Part shown: one piece after another, positions 1 to 5,129 of the stretch | Layout of the letters: each line of letters starts with the position of its first letter | How positions within the stretch are numbered: position 1 is the first letter of the stretch | Assembly: GCA_021821565.1 (NCBI GenBank) | Contig: JAKACI010000102.1 | Location: 1 to 5,841, forward strand | Source of the DNA: a bacterium | GTDB taxonomy: Bacteria; SZUA-79; Acidulodesulfobacterales; Acidulodesulfobacteraceae | DNA: 5,841 nucleotides | Direction: 5' to 3' | Program-made: the position numbers and the translations under genes | Notes under the pieces: model-generated | What the model was told of the DNA's origin: nothing | The model's input: the letters and a program-made list of their open reading frames with translations, nothing else | Databases searched by the model: none

Positions 1-292
1 TATTTAAAATTATAACTTATTGATATTACTATATTTTATTTTCTATTTTGTAATCCCCATAAAAGTTTGTGTGACCCAATAAACACTGTAATATCAGGTG
101 TTTGCCGTTAATAGTGGTGAAGTTGGGTTAGAGAGGATTTATAGTTTCACCCGCTATATGCGGTCATTCCGAAGGAAAGCACGCAGTGTTTTATAGCCGT
201 CGGCATTTAGACGGCTCATCCCGTATTGCTTATCATTGAAATATCGTTGATAGTTTCTATAGAAGAATTAAAGAAAAATGTATATAATTTTT
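1..292. other. Non-coding AT-rich spacer downstream of iorB
   Basis: No open frame with recognisable protein content was found on either strand. The stretch is less AT-biased between about 70 and 225 than its surroundings. It holds a nested inverted repeat, ACCCAA at 74-79 with TTGGGT at 123-128 enclosing AAACAC at 81-86 with GTGTTT at 98-103. It also holds a partial copy of a dispersed repeat at 163-222, listed separately. No clear hairpin plus T-run terminator for iorB (minus strand) was seen just left of position 293. The short palindrome TTCTATAGAA near 257-266 is the only nearby symmetrical sequence. Confidence 0.6.
163..222 (-). repeat. Partial copy of the dispersed repeat found in elements A and B
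   Basis: Read on the minus strand, this stretch begins with GGATGAGCCGTCTAA and continues through TGCCGACGGCT to GGAATGAC. It thereby parallels the core of element A (3516-3568). The GCCGTC/GACGGC stem (196-201 with 210-215) is identical to the one at 3521-3526/3535-3540. The middle part has diverged, and neither the terminal inverted repeats nor the ACCCGACGGGT segment of element A are present. It is therefore a fragment or an independent insertion of only the core. It does not overlap any gene. Confidence 0.7.
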
Positions 293-886
293 TTAATTTA
301 AAATTTTACGTCCAAGCAAAAAAGCTTTTTCATTAATATCTATTGTTTTAGCAGGCACATTTTCTTTAAGAATATTAAGCCATGTTTGTTCTTTTAGATA
401 AGTAAATTGTGAAGATGTCCCGATAAGGATAGTGTTGGCAACCTTTACATTTCCTAACTCCCTCGCAATTTTTTCAATATCTATTGCGAATAAATTTTTA
501 AAATTAAAATCAATTTTAATTTTGTCTATAATTGATTTAGACGTAGGCAGACTAATCTGATTTGAAGACGATCTCCTGATGTATTTTCCTTCCGACGCCG
601 TTATTATTTTTGTTTCTTTATTTGCATAACCGATATATCTCATTGTTTCATATAAATCAAAAGATAATATTATATCGGCGCTGTGCATTGATATTAAGGG
701 GGTGAAAATTTTTTCTCCATATCTTAAATGTGTTGAAACTGAGCCTCCTCTTTGGGACATACCATGCACTTCGGATGTTTTAACATCGTAATTTTCATAA
801 AAAGCACTTAGACTTATTATCTTTCCGGAGAGAACGACTCCCTGCCCCCCTATTCCGCAAATCAGAATGCTTTGGTTAGTTTTCAT
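293..886 (-). CDS. iorB: Indolepyruvate oxidoreductase subunit beta
   Basis: This is the small, cofactor-free subunit of indolepyruvate:ferredoxin oxidoreductase. With IorA it converts aryl pyruvates (indolepyruvate, phenylpyruvate, hydroxyphenylpyruvate) and CoA to aryl-acyl-CoA, CO2 and reduced ferredoxin in the cytoplasm. The 197 residues match the usual length of the family. They show the pyruvate/ketoisovalerate oxidoreductase gamma-domain signature: a GIGGQGV loop at residues 11-17, the EVHGMSQRGGSV block at 39-50, and a following SADIILSFD segment near 70. The ATG at 884-886 is the first start consistent with the family's N-terminus. No Shine-Dalgarno motif precedes it, so translation initiation looks weak. 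It lies about 220 bp downstream of iorA on the same strand, whereas these genes are more often tightly coupled. A possible promoter of its own is listed separately. Assignment to the indolepyruvate rather than another 2-oxoacid enzyme rests on the adjacent iorA. Confidence 0.93.
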   Translation of the reverse strand: MKTNQSILICGIGGQGVVLSGKIISLSAFYENYDVKTSEVHGMSQRGGSVSTHLRYGEKIFTPLISMHSADIILSFDLYETMRYIGYANKETKIITASEGKYIRRSSSNQISLPTSKSIIDKIKIDFNFKNLFAIDIEKIARELGNVKVANTILIGTSSQFTYLKEQTWLNILKENVPAKTIDINEKAFLLGRKILN

Positions 887-919
887 ATTATATATTTTAT
901 TTTCAATGTATTTTAAAAT

Positions 920-947
920 AATATACTATAGTTAAGTTTTATTTCAA
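920..947 (-). promoter_or_regulatory. Candidate promoter for iorB
   Basis: On the minus strand a TTGAAA hexamer (942-947) is followed after 16 bases by TATATT (920-925). This would start transcription about 25-30 bases before the iorB ATG. The match to a housekeeping sigma-70 type promoter is fair, but background AT content makes chance matches common. The best support is its position in an unusually long gap between the two subunit genes. Confidence 0.35.
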
Positions 948-974
948 TTGATAATTTTTGTATATGTAATTTTA

Positions 975-1075
975 TTAAAATTTATAATAATTTTTTAATC
1001 TATAATCTATAATCTATAATCTATAATGTAAGATGTATTATGTAGTTTATTCAAAATTAAAATTTATAATAATTT
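975..1075. repeat. 19-bp perfect direct repeat, two copies
   Basis: The same 19 bases, starting TTAAAATTTATAATAA, occur at 975-993 and 1057-1075, with the heptanucleotide tandem repeat between them. A small duplication inside the spacer would explain part of its excess length. It is AT-only and may have arisen by slippage. Confidence 0.7.
997..1027. repeat. Heptanucleotide tandem repeat (CTATAAT)4
   Basis: Four perfect head-to-tail copies of CTATAAT span 1000-1027, preceded by a partial unit. On the plus strand each unit carries TATAAT, the -10 hexamer consensus, but it faces away from both neighbouring minus-strand genes and no plus-strand gene follows. It is a candidate slippage locus that would change the spacing between iorA and iorB. 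Confidence 0.9.
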
Positions 1076-1106
1076 GTTATCTATTACATATTATCCGCTA
1101 TATAGT

Positions 1107-3110
1107 TTATTCGGCAATTTGTTCAATAAATCCAAAGACGCAGATATCTTTGCAGATAGAACATCCTATGCAAGAGAAATCAATCATCGGTATGGGTTTG
1201 TTTTTATCTGTTAATTTGTTGGATATTATAATAGAAGGGCACCCTATCGTAATGCACAAATCACAACCGATGCACCTGTCCGAATTTATTTTAAATTTAT
1301 TACTAAAATCTAATTTTTTTGGATACAAAACACAAGGCTTGTTTGTTATTATTACATTAAGAGTATTAGTATTCAATGCGTACTTAAGAGTATTAAATGT
1401 AGAATTGTAATCGTAAGCATCAATATCATAAATTTCGGTAATACCCATGCCTTCTATTATTTTTTTTATATCTATTTTATTGGCTATTGCAGAATCGGCA
1501 AGATTTTTTCCTGTTCCAGGATGATCCTGTCCTCCCGTCATTGCGGTCGTAGAATTATCTAAAATAATTGCCGTAAATACTGCATTGGTATATTTGGCAT
1601 CAATTAAGGATGTAATGCCTGAATGGAAAAAAGTTGAATCGCCCATAACGGCGGCAACTTTTTTTTTGGAAGATTTTGATAAATACAGCCCTTGAGCAGC
1701 ACCAAATGCCAATCCCATAGAAATACAGCTGTCCATAGAACTGAGCGGCGGTAATGCTCCCAGCGTATAGCATCCTATATCCCCCATAACAGGCACTCTT
1801 AATTTTTTTAAAGCATAAAAAACAGATGTATGAGGACACCCGCTGCATAATGCCGGAAGCCTGCGGGGAATACTTACAATTTCATCTTGTCTATTGAAAT
1901 TATTGAAATCTTCTGTTTTGGCGGTTATGTTTAAATTTTCATTTTTGTCGTGATTTTGATTGTTGCTGTGATTATTTTTCCGGTTATTACTATTACTATT
2001 ACTATTACTATTACTATTACTATTACTATTAAATTGTTGATTTGATGTATATTTTTTGCCTGATAGTTCTGTTAAAAAACCATTTTTTACAAGACCTTCT
2101 TTTACTAAGTCAGGAGTTAATTCACCAAATTGAGGAAAAAATTCTTTTCCTTTAAGCATAATGCCGAAAGCGCTTATTTCATTTTCAATAAACGGTTCAA
2201 GCTCTTCAATGACTACGATATTTTTAACTTTTGAACAAAATTCTTTAATTAAAATGTCAGGCAGCGGATAAGAAAATGAAAGCTTAAGAAAAGAGGCGTC
2301 GGGCATAATTTCTTTAGCATATTGGTAAGAAACTCCGCTTGTAATAATTCCGTATTTTAAATCATTATATTCAATTTTATTCAAGCCCGATATATTTGAA
2401 AATTCTCTTAATTTTTTAAGTCTGTCAATGGCTATTTTGTGTCTTGCTCTTGCATAGACGGGTACCATAACAAATTTTTCTATATCTTTTGTATATTTTT
2501 GATTAATTAATTGTTTATCAATATTATTATTTACAATTTCGATTGGGTTATGCATATCATCGGCATTTAAATTTAGAATGCTTCTTGAGTGCGATATTCT
2601 GGTCGTAGTTCTAACCAAAACCGGCGTATCAAAAAATTCGCTTATATCAAAAGCTATTTTTGAAAAGTAATAACATTCTTGACTATCTGACGGTTCAAGC
2701 ATAGGAACTTTTGCAAATTTAGCATAATACCTGTTATCCTGTTCGTTTTGAGAGCTATGCATATTCGGATCGTCGGCGCTTAATATTAAGATGCCGCCCC
2801 TGACGCCTGTATTGGCAAGAGTCATAAATGGATCGGATGCTACATTTAAACCTACATGCTTGGTAGTAAAAAGGCTTCTTTTATATCCGATTGATGCGCC
2901 TATTGCAATTTCAAGAGCAGTTTTTTCGTTAATAGACCAATTTACATATATACCTTTAAATTTTGATAAGAAAGGAAGAATTTCGGAGCTTGGCGTTCCG
3001 GGATAACCTACTGCAATTGCCGCCTTACCTTCATAAGATCCAAAAGCAATAGCTTCATTGCCGGTAAGAAGTATTTTATCGTTAAAAGTTTTTAAAAAAG
3101 AAAAATACAT
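1107..3110 (-). CDS. iorA: Indolepyruvate oxidoreductase subunit alpha
   Basis: This is the large catalytic subunit of indolepyruvate:ferredoxin oxidoreductase, carrying thiamine diphosphate (TPP) and iron-sulfur clusters. From the ATG at 3108-3110 it has 667 residues. In order these are: the pyrimidine-binding domain with LLTGNEAIAFG (14-24), YPGTPSSE (36-43) and the NEKTALE block (61-67); a middle transketolase-C-like region; a low-complexity Asn/Ser linker (about 361-406); CSGCPH at 422-427; the TPP/Mg motif GDS (490-492) with Asn519; and two C-terminal [4Fe-4S] motifs, Cys613/616/619/624 and Cys647/650/653/657. Cys657 is followed by Val rather than the usual Pro. The Asn/Ser insertion makes the protein slightly longer than typical. 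A TTG at 3135-3137 would add nine hydrophobic residues. Family alignment favours the ATG, although neither start has a good ribosome-binding site. The SRP RNA gene lies directly upstream on the same strand, and iorB lies downstream. Confidence 0.95.
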   Translation of the reverse strand: MYFSFLKTFNDKILLTGNEAIAFGSYEGKAAIAVGYPGTPSSEILPFLSKFKGIYVNWSINEKTALEIAIGASIGYKRSLFTTKHVGLNVASDPFMTLANTGVRGGILILSADDPNMHSSQNEQDNRYYAKFAKVPMLEPSDSQECYYFSKIAFDISEFFDTPVLVRTTTRISHSRSILNLNADDMHNPIEIVNNNIDKQLINQKYTKDIEKFVMVPVYARARHKIAIDRLKKLREFSNISGLNKIEYNDLKYGIITSGVSYQYAKEIMPDASFLKLSFSYPLPDILIKEFCSKVKNIVVIEELEPFIENEISAFGIMLKGKEFFPQFGELTPDLVKEGLVKNGFLTELSGKKYTSNQQFNSNSNSNSNSNSNSNNRKNNHSNNQNHDKNENLNITAKTEDFNNFNRQDEIVSIPRRLPALCSGCPHTSVFYALKKLRVPVMGDIGCYTLGALPPLSSMDSCISMGLAFGAAQGLYLSKSSKKKVAAVMGDSTFFHSGITSLIDAKYTNAVFTAIILDNSTTAMTGGQDHPGTGKNLADSAIANKIDIKKIIEGMGITEIYDIDAYDYNSTFNTLKYALNTNTLNVIITNKPCVLYPKKLDFSNKFKINSDRCIGCDLCITIGCPSIIISNKLTDKNKPIPMIDFSCIGCSICKDICVFGFIEQIAE
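1985..2030. repeat. Hexanucleotide tandem repeat inside iorA
   Basis: About 7.7 copies of TATTAC (plus strand) are in frame with iorA, where the minus strand reads AAT AGT and encodes alternating Asn-Ser. The unit is a multiple of three, so gain or loss of copies would change linker length without a frameshift. It lies between the middle domain and the TPP-binding domain, in an Asn-rich stretch of about 45 residues that ordinary family members are not expected to need. Confidence 0.95.
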
Positions 3111-3170
3111 TAGTAAAATAAAATAAGTAATTAGCAAGCATTTTCAGCCGGATTAGTTTATTTTTGTTAA

Positions 3171-3267
3171 GGTAATCCAGGAGAATGCGCACAATCAAAA
3201 TTAATACCGTTGCTTCCTCTCAGACCTGGCGGGGTTTTTAATTATCCTGCCGCATTTCTGGATTACC
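3171..3267 (-). ncRNA. ffs: Signal recognition particle RNA, small (4.5S) bacterial type
   Basis: This RNA is the scaffold that binds Ffh for co-translational targeting of membrane proteins. On the minus strand the apical signature GGTCTGAGAGGAAGCA lies at 3226-3211. It comprises GGTC, a GAGA (GNRA) tetraloop closed by U/G, and GGAAGCA of the asymmetric loop, where Ffh's M domain binds. The ends are perfectly complementary over 10 bp (GGTAATCCAG, 3267-3258, with CTGGATTACC, 3180-3171). Further inside, AATGCG (3256-3251) pairs with CGCATT (3189-3184), and AATTAAAA (3243-3236) pairs with TTTTGATT (3200-3193) with one G-U pair. The result is a single long hairpin of about 97 nt without an Alu domain, as in Gram-negative bacteria. 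The exact 5' and 3' ends are inferred from the terminal helix. It sits about 60 bp upstream of the iorA ATG on the same strand, and no T-run terminator was seen between them. Confidence 0.92.
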
Positions 3268-3275
3268 AGTTAAAA

Positions 3276-3281
3276 AATATA
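3276..3281 (-). promoter_or_regulatory. Candidate -10 element for the SRP RNA gene
   Basis: On the minus strand TATATT lies 8 bases before the inferred 5' end of the SRP RNA (GGTAAT at 3267). This is the expected distance from a -10 hexamer to a transcription start. No convincing -35 hexamer lies 16-18 bases further upstream. Transcription from here could continue into iorA. Confidence 0.35.
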
Positions 3282-3483
3282 ACATAATTTTTAATTTATT
3301 GAAAGTATTTTATTTATAAGATAAAATAAATAAACTAAAATTATGATATTTTATTTTAACCTTAATTCTGTAATAGAAAATAATTACTTTCATGACTCGC
3401 TATCTTGCGGGAACTCATATTTCTATAGAAGGTTTAAGAGAATATGATAATTATTTATTTTATTTGTTAAGAAAAAATAAATA
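3282..3483. other. Non-coding AT-rich spacer upstream of element A
   Basis: Most of this stretch is A+T. A slightly GC-richer patch at about 3391-3420 belongs to a 42-codon open frame (3392-3520) with no ribosome-binding site; it is discussed as a finding rather than called as a gene. Nothing else was recognised. Confidence 0.5.
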
Positions 3484-3681
3484 CCTTAAATCATCGTTAG
3501 GGATTTATTTTTCTGGATGAGCCGTCTAAGTGCCGACGGCTTTAAAGCGTGCCGCTTACGCAGGAATGACTTTTAGAGGATTTAATTTTTAACCCGACGG
3601 GTGTCATTCCCGCGAAAGCGGGAATCCACATTTTTACTATATGTTGAAGCAACTTTAATAGTCTCTAACAGTGATTTAAGG
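3484..3681 (+). mobile_element. Miniature inverted-repeat element A (MITE-like)
   Basis: The 198-bp element is bounded by 17-bp imperfect terminal inverted repeats. CCTTAAATCATCGTTAG at 3484-3500 and CTAACAGTGATTTAAGG at 3665-3681 match at 15 of 17 positions. ATA occurs immediately outside both ends (3481-3483 and 3682-3684) and could be a 3-bp target duplication, although the AT-rich context makes this weak. Inside are GCCGTC/GACGGC (3521-3526/3535-3540), the palindrome ACCCGACGGGT near 3592-3602, and the hairpin ATTCCCGC-GAAA-GCGGGAAT (3606-3625). The hairpin resembles the short ATTCCC-N8-GGGAAT repeats dispersed in many proteobacterial genomes. The element has no coding capacity, so any transposase would act in trans. 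Element B (4368-4783) is an inverted, expanded relative. The parent transposon family was not identified. Confidence 0.8.
3606..3625. repeat. GC-rich hairpin repeat within element A
   Basis: ATTCCCGC at 3606-3613 is perfectly complementary to GCGGGAAT at 3618-3625 across a GAAA tetraloop. The 20-bp pattern ATTCCC-N8-GGGAAT is the same shape as the Neisseria dRS3 repeat and similar repeats in other bacteria. In element B the counterpart (about 4609-4625, minus) is decayed, with an impaired stem. Confidence 0.85.
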
Positions 3682-3686
3682 ATATA

Positions 3687-3730
3687 TATATTATATTATA
3701 TTATATTATATTATATTATATTATATTATA
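3687..3730. repeat. Pentanucleotide tandem repeat (TTATA)n
   Basis: Nearly nine copies of a 5-bp TTATA unit run immediately right of element A, including eight perfect copies at 3691-3730. The array lies about 125 bp upstream of the ferritin-like gene. It is a likely slippage site, and length changes would alter upstream spacing but no coding sequence. Confidence 0.9.
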
Positions 3731-3810
3731 GTTTTATCTTAATAAACTATTTAAATTATCGCTTGATGTCAATTATATATATTTATTAAATATGATTATA
3801 AATTATCACT

Positions 3811-3826
3811 TAATATTATAATATTA
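3811..3826. promoter_or_regulatory. AT palindrome overlapping a candidate -10 of the ferritin-like gene
   Basis: TAATATTATAATATTA is a perfect 16-bp palindrome about 30 bases before the ferritin-like ATG, and it overlaps a TATAAT hexamer at 3817-3822. No good -35 hexamer is present 16-18 bases upstream. The position suits a promoter/operator, and the pattern loosely recalls Fur/PerR type AT-rich palindromes, but it lacks their exact spacing. In DNA this AT-rich it may be chance. Confidence 0.3.
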
Positions 3827-3840
3827 TACTTAAATTTTAA

Positions 3841-3847
3841 AAAGGAG
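3841..3847 (+). promoter_or_regulatory. Shine-Dalgarno site of the ferritin-like gene
   Basis: AAAGGAG sits eight bases before the ATG at 3856. It is the only strong ribosome-binding site seen at a gene start in this window, since iorA and iorB have none. This suggests efficient translation of the ferritin-like protein and fixes its start. Confidence 0.85.
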
Positions 3848-3855
3848 CAATTATC

Positions 3856-4110
3856 ATGTGTGCAGGGTATGAAGATTTAGATTTAACCGAAGAGACTAAA
3901 AATTTGGAAATGGCGAGGCAGTCTTTAATTGAAGAATTTCAGGCAATTAATTGGTATCAGGAAAGATTTGAACTTACGGGCGATGATGAATTGAAAAAAA
4001 TTTTAGCGCATAACAGGGATGAAGAAAAGGAACATGCCGCTATGTTAATGGAGTATATTAAAAAGCATGATACTGTTCAGGCAGAGAAATTTTTACATCA
4101 TGATGATTAA
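3856..4110 (+). CDS. Encapsulated-ferritin type small ferritin-like protein
   Basis: This 84-residue protein belongs to the encapsulated ferritin (EncFtn) family. In that family two-helix subunits dimerise to form a four-helix ferroxidase site oxidising Fe2+, normally inside an encapsulin shell. Helix 1 carries LIEEFQAINWYQER (24-37) and helix 2 carries ILAHNRDEEKEHAAM (49-63). This closely matches remembered Rhodospirillum rubrum EncFtn (EELEAVDWYDQR and ILAHNRDEEKEHAAM). By that alignment the ferroxidase ligands Glu32, Glu62 and His65 correspond to Glu27, Glu57 and His60 here, while the entry-site Glu34 is replaced by Gln29. The C-terminus ends in a His/Asp run (81-84), with no recognisable encapsulin-targeting peptide, and no encapsulin gene lies in the window. 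The start is secured by AAAGGAG at 3841-3847, eight bases before the ATG. Miniature elements lie on both sides. The name is confident as a family; the iron-storage role is inferred. Confidence 0.9.
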   Translation: MCAGYEDLDLTEETKNLEMARQSLIEEFQAINWYQERFELTGDDELKKILAHNRDEEKEHAAMLMEYIKKHDTVQAEKFLHHDD

Positions 4111-4120
4111 TTATAAGATT

Positions 4121-4303
4121 CCTAACTTTTATATGAATTTTATACATTACATTATAACTGTACGATATTATTATGTTACTTATTTTATAAAATATATAAT
4201 GTAGTGTATATTGATATACACTACAAATAAAAATAATATATTAAAATATTTAATAAAAATAAGCAGTTCAAATGTAGTGCATAAAAAATAAGGAAAAGTT
4301 AGG
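4121..4303. mobile_element. Miniature inverted-repeat element D (MITE-like) with 6-bp target duplication
   Basis: The element is 183 bp and bounded by CCTAACTTTT (4121-4130) and AAAAGTTAGG (4294-4303), which are perfectly complementary over 10 bp. The inverted similarity continues inward to about 33 bp (4121-4153 against 4271-4303, about 25 of 33 matching). AAGATT is duplicated directly outside both ends (4115-4120 and 4304-4309), as expected for a transposition target duplication. It encodes no protein and has a perfect palindrome near its middle. It begins 10 bp past the ferritin-like stop codon, so it probably supplies the 3' untranslated region. Its ends differ from those of elements A and B, making it a second family. 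Confidence 0.82.
4200..4225. terminator. Perfect hairpin inside element D, possible terminator
   Basis: TGTAGTGTATAT (4200-4211) and ATATACACTACA (4214-4225) are perfectly complementary around a TG centre. This gives roughly a 10-bp stem with a six-base loop in RNA. It lies 90 bp after the ferritin-like stop codon and could end that transcript or block convergent minus-strand transcription. No T-run follows on the plus strand, so a classical rho-independent terminator is not shown. Confidence 0.35.
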
Positions 4304-4386
4304 AAGATTAAATAGAATTAAATATAAATTGCATAATTAGACGGTAATTTTGAATTTTATATTAATGCCTTAAATTACTGTTAGAA

Positions 4387-4482
4387 ACTATTAAAGTTAC
4401 TATTAAAGTTACTATTAAAGTTACTATTAAAGTTACTATTAAAGTTACTATTAAAGTTACTTCTGAAGTTACTCCTAAAGTT
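4387..4482. repeat. 12-bp tandem repeat near the left end of element B
   Basis: Six perfect copies of ACTATTAAAGTT (4387-4458) are followed by two degenerate copies, ACTTCTGAAGTT and ACTCCTAAAGTT. Element A has a single copy of the same sequence at its right end (minus strand ACTATTAAAGTT, about 3652-3663). The array therefore arose by expansion inside the element. Perfect inner copies and degenerate outer copies suggest recent expansion. Confidence 0.95.
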
Positions 4483-4724
4483 ACTTCAACTAAAATTGTT
4501 TCAACATATAATAAATACTGGATGACCGCTTCGCCATAAACTGCATGCGTTTATATGGCTTATAGTCTCGTGAACAGAAACGGCGTGCGTTTCTACTTTC
4601 GGAACTTTCCTGCTTTCGTGGGAATGATACCCGTCGGGTTAAAAGTTAAATTCCCGCAAAGTCATTCCTGCGTATGCTGGTACGCTTTAAAGTCATCGGC
4701 ATTTAGACGGCTTATTCGTCCTAT

Positions 4725-4755
4725 AAACTAAACTAGAAACTAAACTAGAAACTAA
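4725..4755. repeat. 12-bp tandem repeat near the right end of element B
   Basis: Two perfect copies of AAACTAAACTAG (4725-4736, 4737-4748) and a partial third (4749-4754) lie between the core of element B and its right terminal repeat. Element A lacks this array at the matching place. The unit has the same length as the repeat at 4387-4482 but a different sequence. Confidence 0.85.
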
Positions 4756-4783
4756 AAAATAAATTTCTAACGGTGATTTAAAG

Positions 4784-5129
4784 TATATATTTTTTGATTT
4801 AAAATTATTGTGTATTGTTTAAATTATATAAATAAAAATTTATATATAGTAAAAATATTAAATAATTATTTATATCATTAAATATGGCATATTTAAAATT
4901 TTTTTTCAATAAAATTATTAAAAACATATATAAATAGCAAATATAAATAATTTTAAAATTTATAGCATCTAAAAGAATAAATATATTGTTTTTATATTAT
5001 ATCTTTAATTACGATTAATTATTATCTTTTATTTTTTACTAAATTAATTAAAGAATTTATTTATTATTTTCATGTTTCTTGCCAAAAATTATAATAACAA
5101 TTTTAAATTACTAATTTATGATGCATTAT
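4784..5129. other. AT-rich non-coding spacer, nothing recognised
   Basis: About 345 bp of almost pure A+T lies between element B and the 3' end of tilS. No credible gene, structured RNA, or terminator could be picked out, and short palindromes here are no more than expected for the composition. Confidence 0.6.

Larger units (their letters stand above)
887..1106. other. Intergenic spacer between iorA and iorB
   Basis: The spacer is about 220 bp of extremely AT-rich DNA. It contains a heptanucleotide tandem repeat (997-1027), a 19-bp perfect direct repeat (975-993 and 1057-1075), and a candidate iorB promoter. No gene and no rho-independent terminator for iorA were seen. Co-transcription of the two genes is therefore possible but not demonstrated. 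Confidence 0.6.
4368..4783 (-). mobile_element. Expanded inverted relative of element A (element B, MITE-like)
   Basis: The element is 416 bp with ends CCTTAAATTACTGTTAG (4368-4384) and CTAACGGTGATTTAAAG (4767-4783), the same terminal repeats as element A. Read on the minus strand, its order matches A: GTTAG plus a TTTATTTTT tract, a core with AAGCCGTCTAA and ACCCGACGGGT (4718-4609), a TATATGTTGAA segment near 4501-4507, then the other end. Roughly four in five core bases match A by eye. B is longer because of 12-bp tandem repeats near each end and about 85 extra bases (about 4525-4608) containing GC-richer hairpins such as GAAACG/CGTTTC. No clear target duplication was found. It has no coding capacity. 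Confidence 0.75.

Noticed and set aside
74..128. Nested inverted repeat as a riboswitch or structured RNA
   Set aside because: ACCCAA/TTGGGT around AAACAC/GTGTTT is suggestive, but no known RNA family signature was recognised and no gene follows in the plus direction.
1033..1410. Plus-strand open frame of 125 codons antisense to the iorA 3' end
   Set aside because: It overlaps the cysteine-rich cluster region of iorA on the opposite strand, has no ribosome-binding site or recognisable domain, and is explained as a shadow of iorA.
1600..1848. Minus-strand 82-codon frame inside iorA
   Set aside because: It lies wholly within the TPP-binding domain of iorA in another frame and shows no family features.
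2791..3006. Plus-strand 71-codon frame opposite the iorA N-terminal region
   Set aside because: It is antisense to the conserved YPGTP and NEK blocks of iorA, with no start signal and no homology recognised.
3601..3789. Open frame starting MSFPRKREST
   Set aside because: This peptide is the well-known translation artefact of the GTCATTCCCGCGAAAGCGGGAATCC-type repeat, and the rest is translated AT microsatellite and spacer.
3811..3826. PerR or Fur operator
   Set aside because: The palindrome is perfect but lacks the spacing of the PerR (7-1-7) and Fur boxes, and AT-only palindromes are common in this composition. It is kept only as a low-confidence promoter/operator feature.
3484..4783. CRISPR array
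   Set aside because: The repeats are either short tandem units without spacers (5 or 12 bp) or a pair of inverted elements. There are no regularly spaced 25-40 bp repeats and no cas genes.
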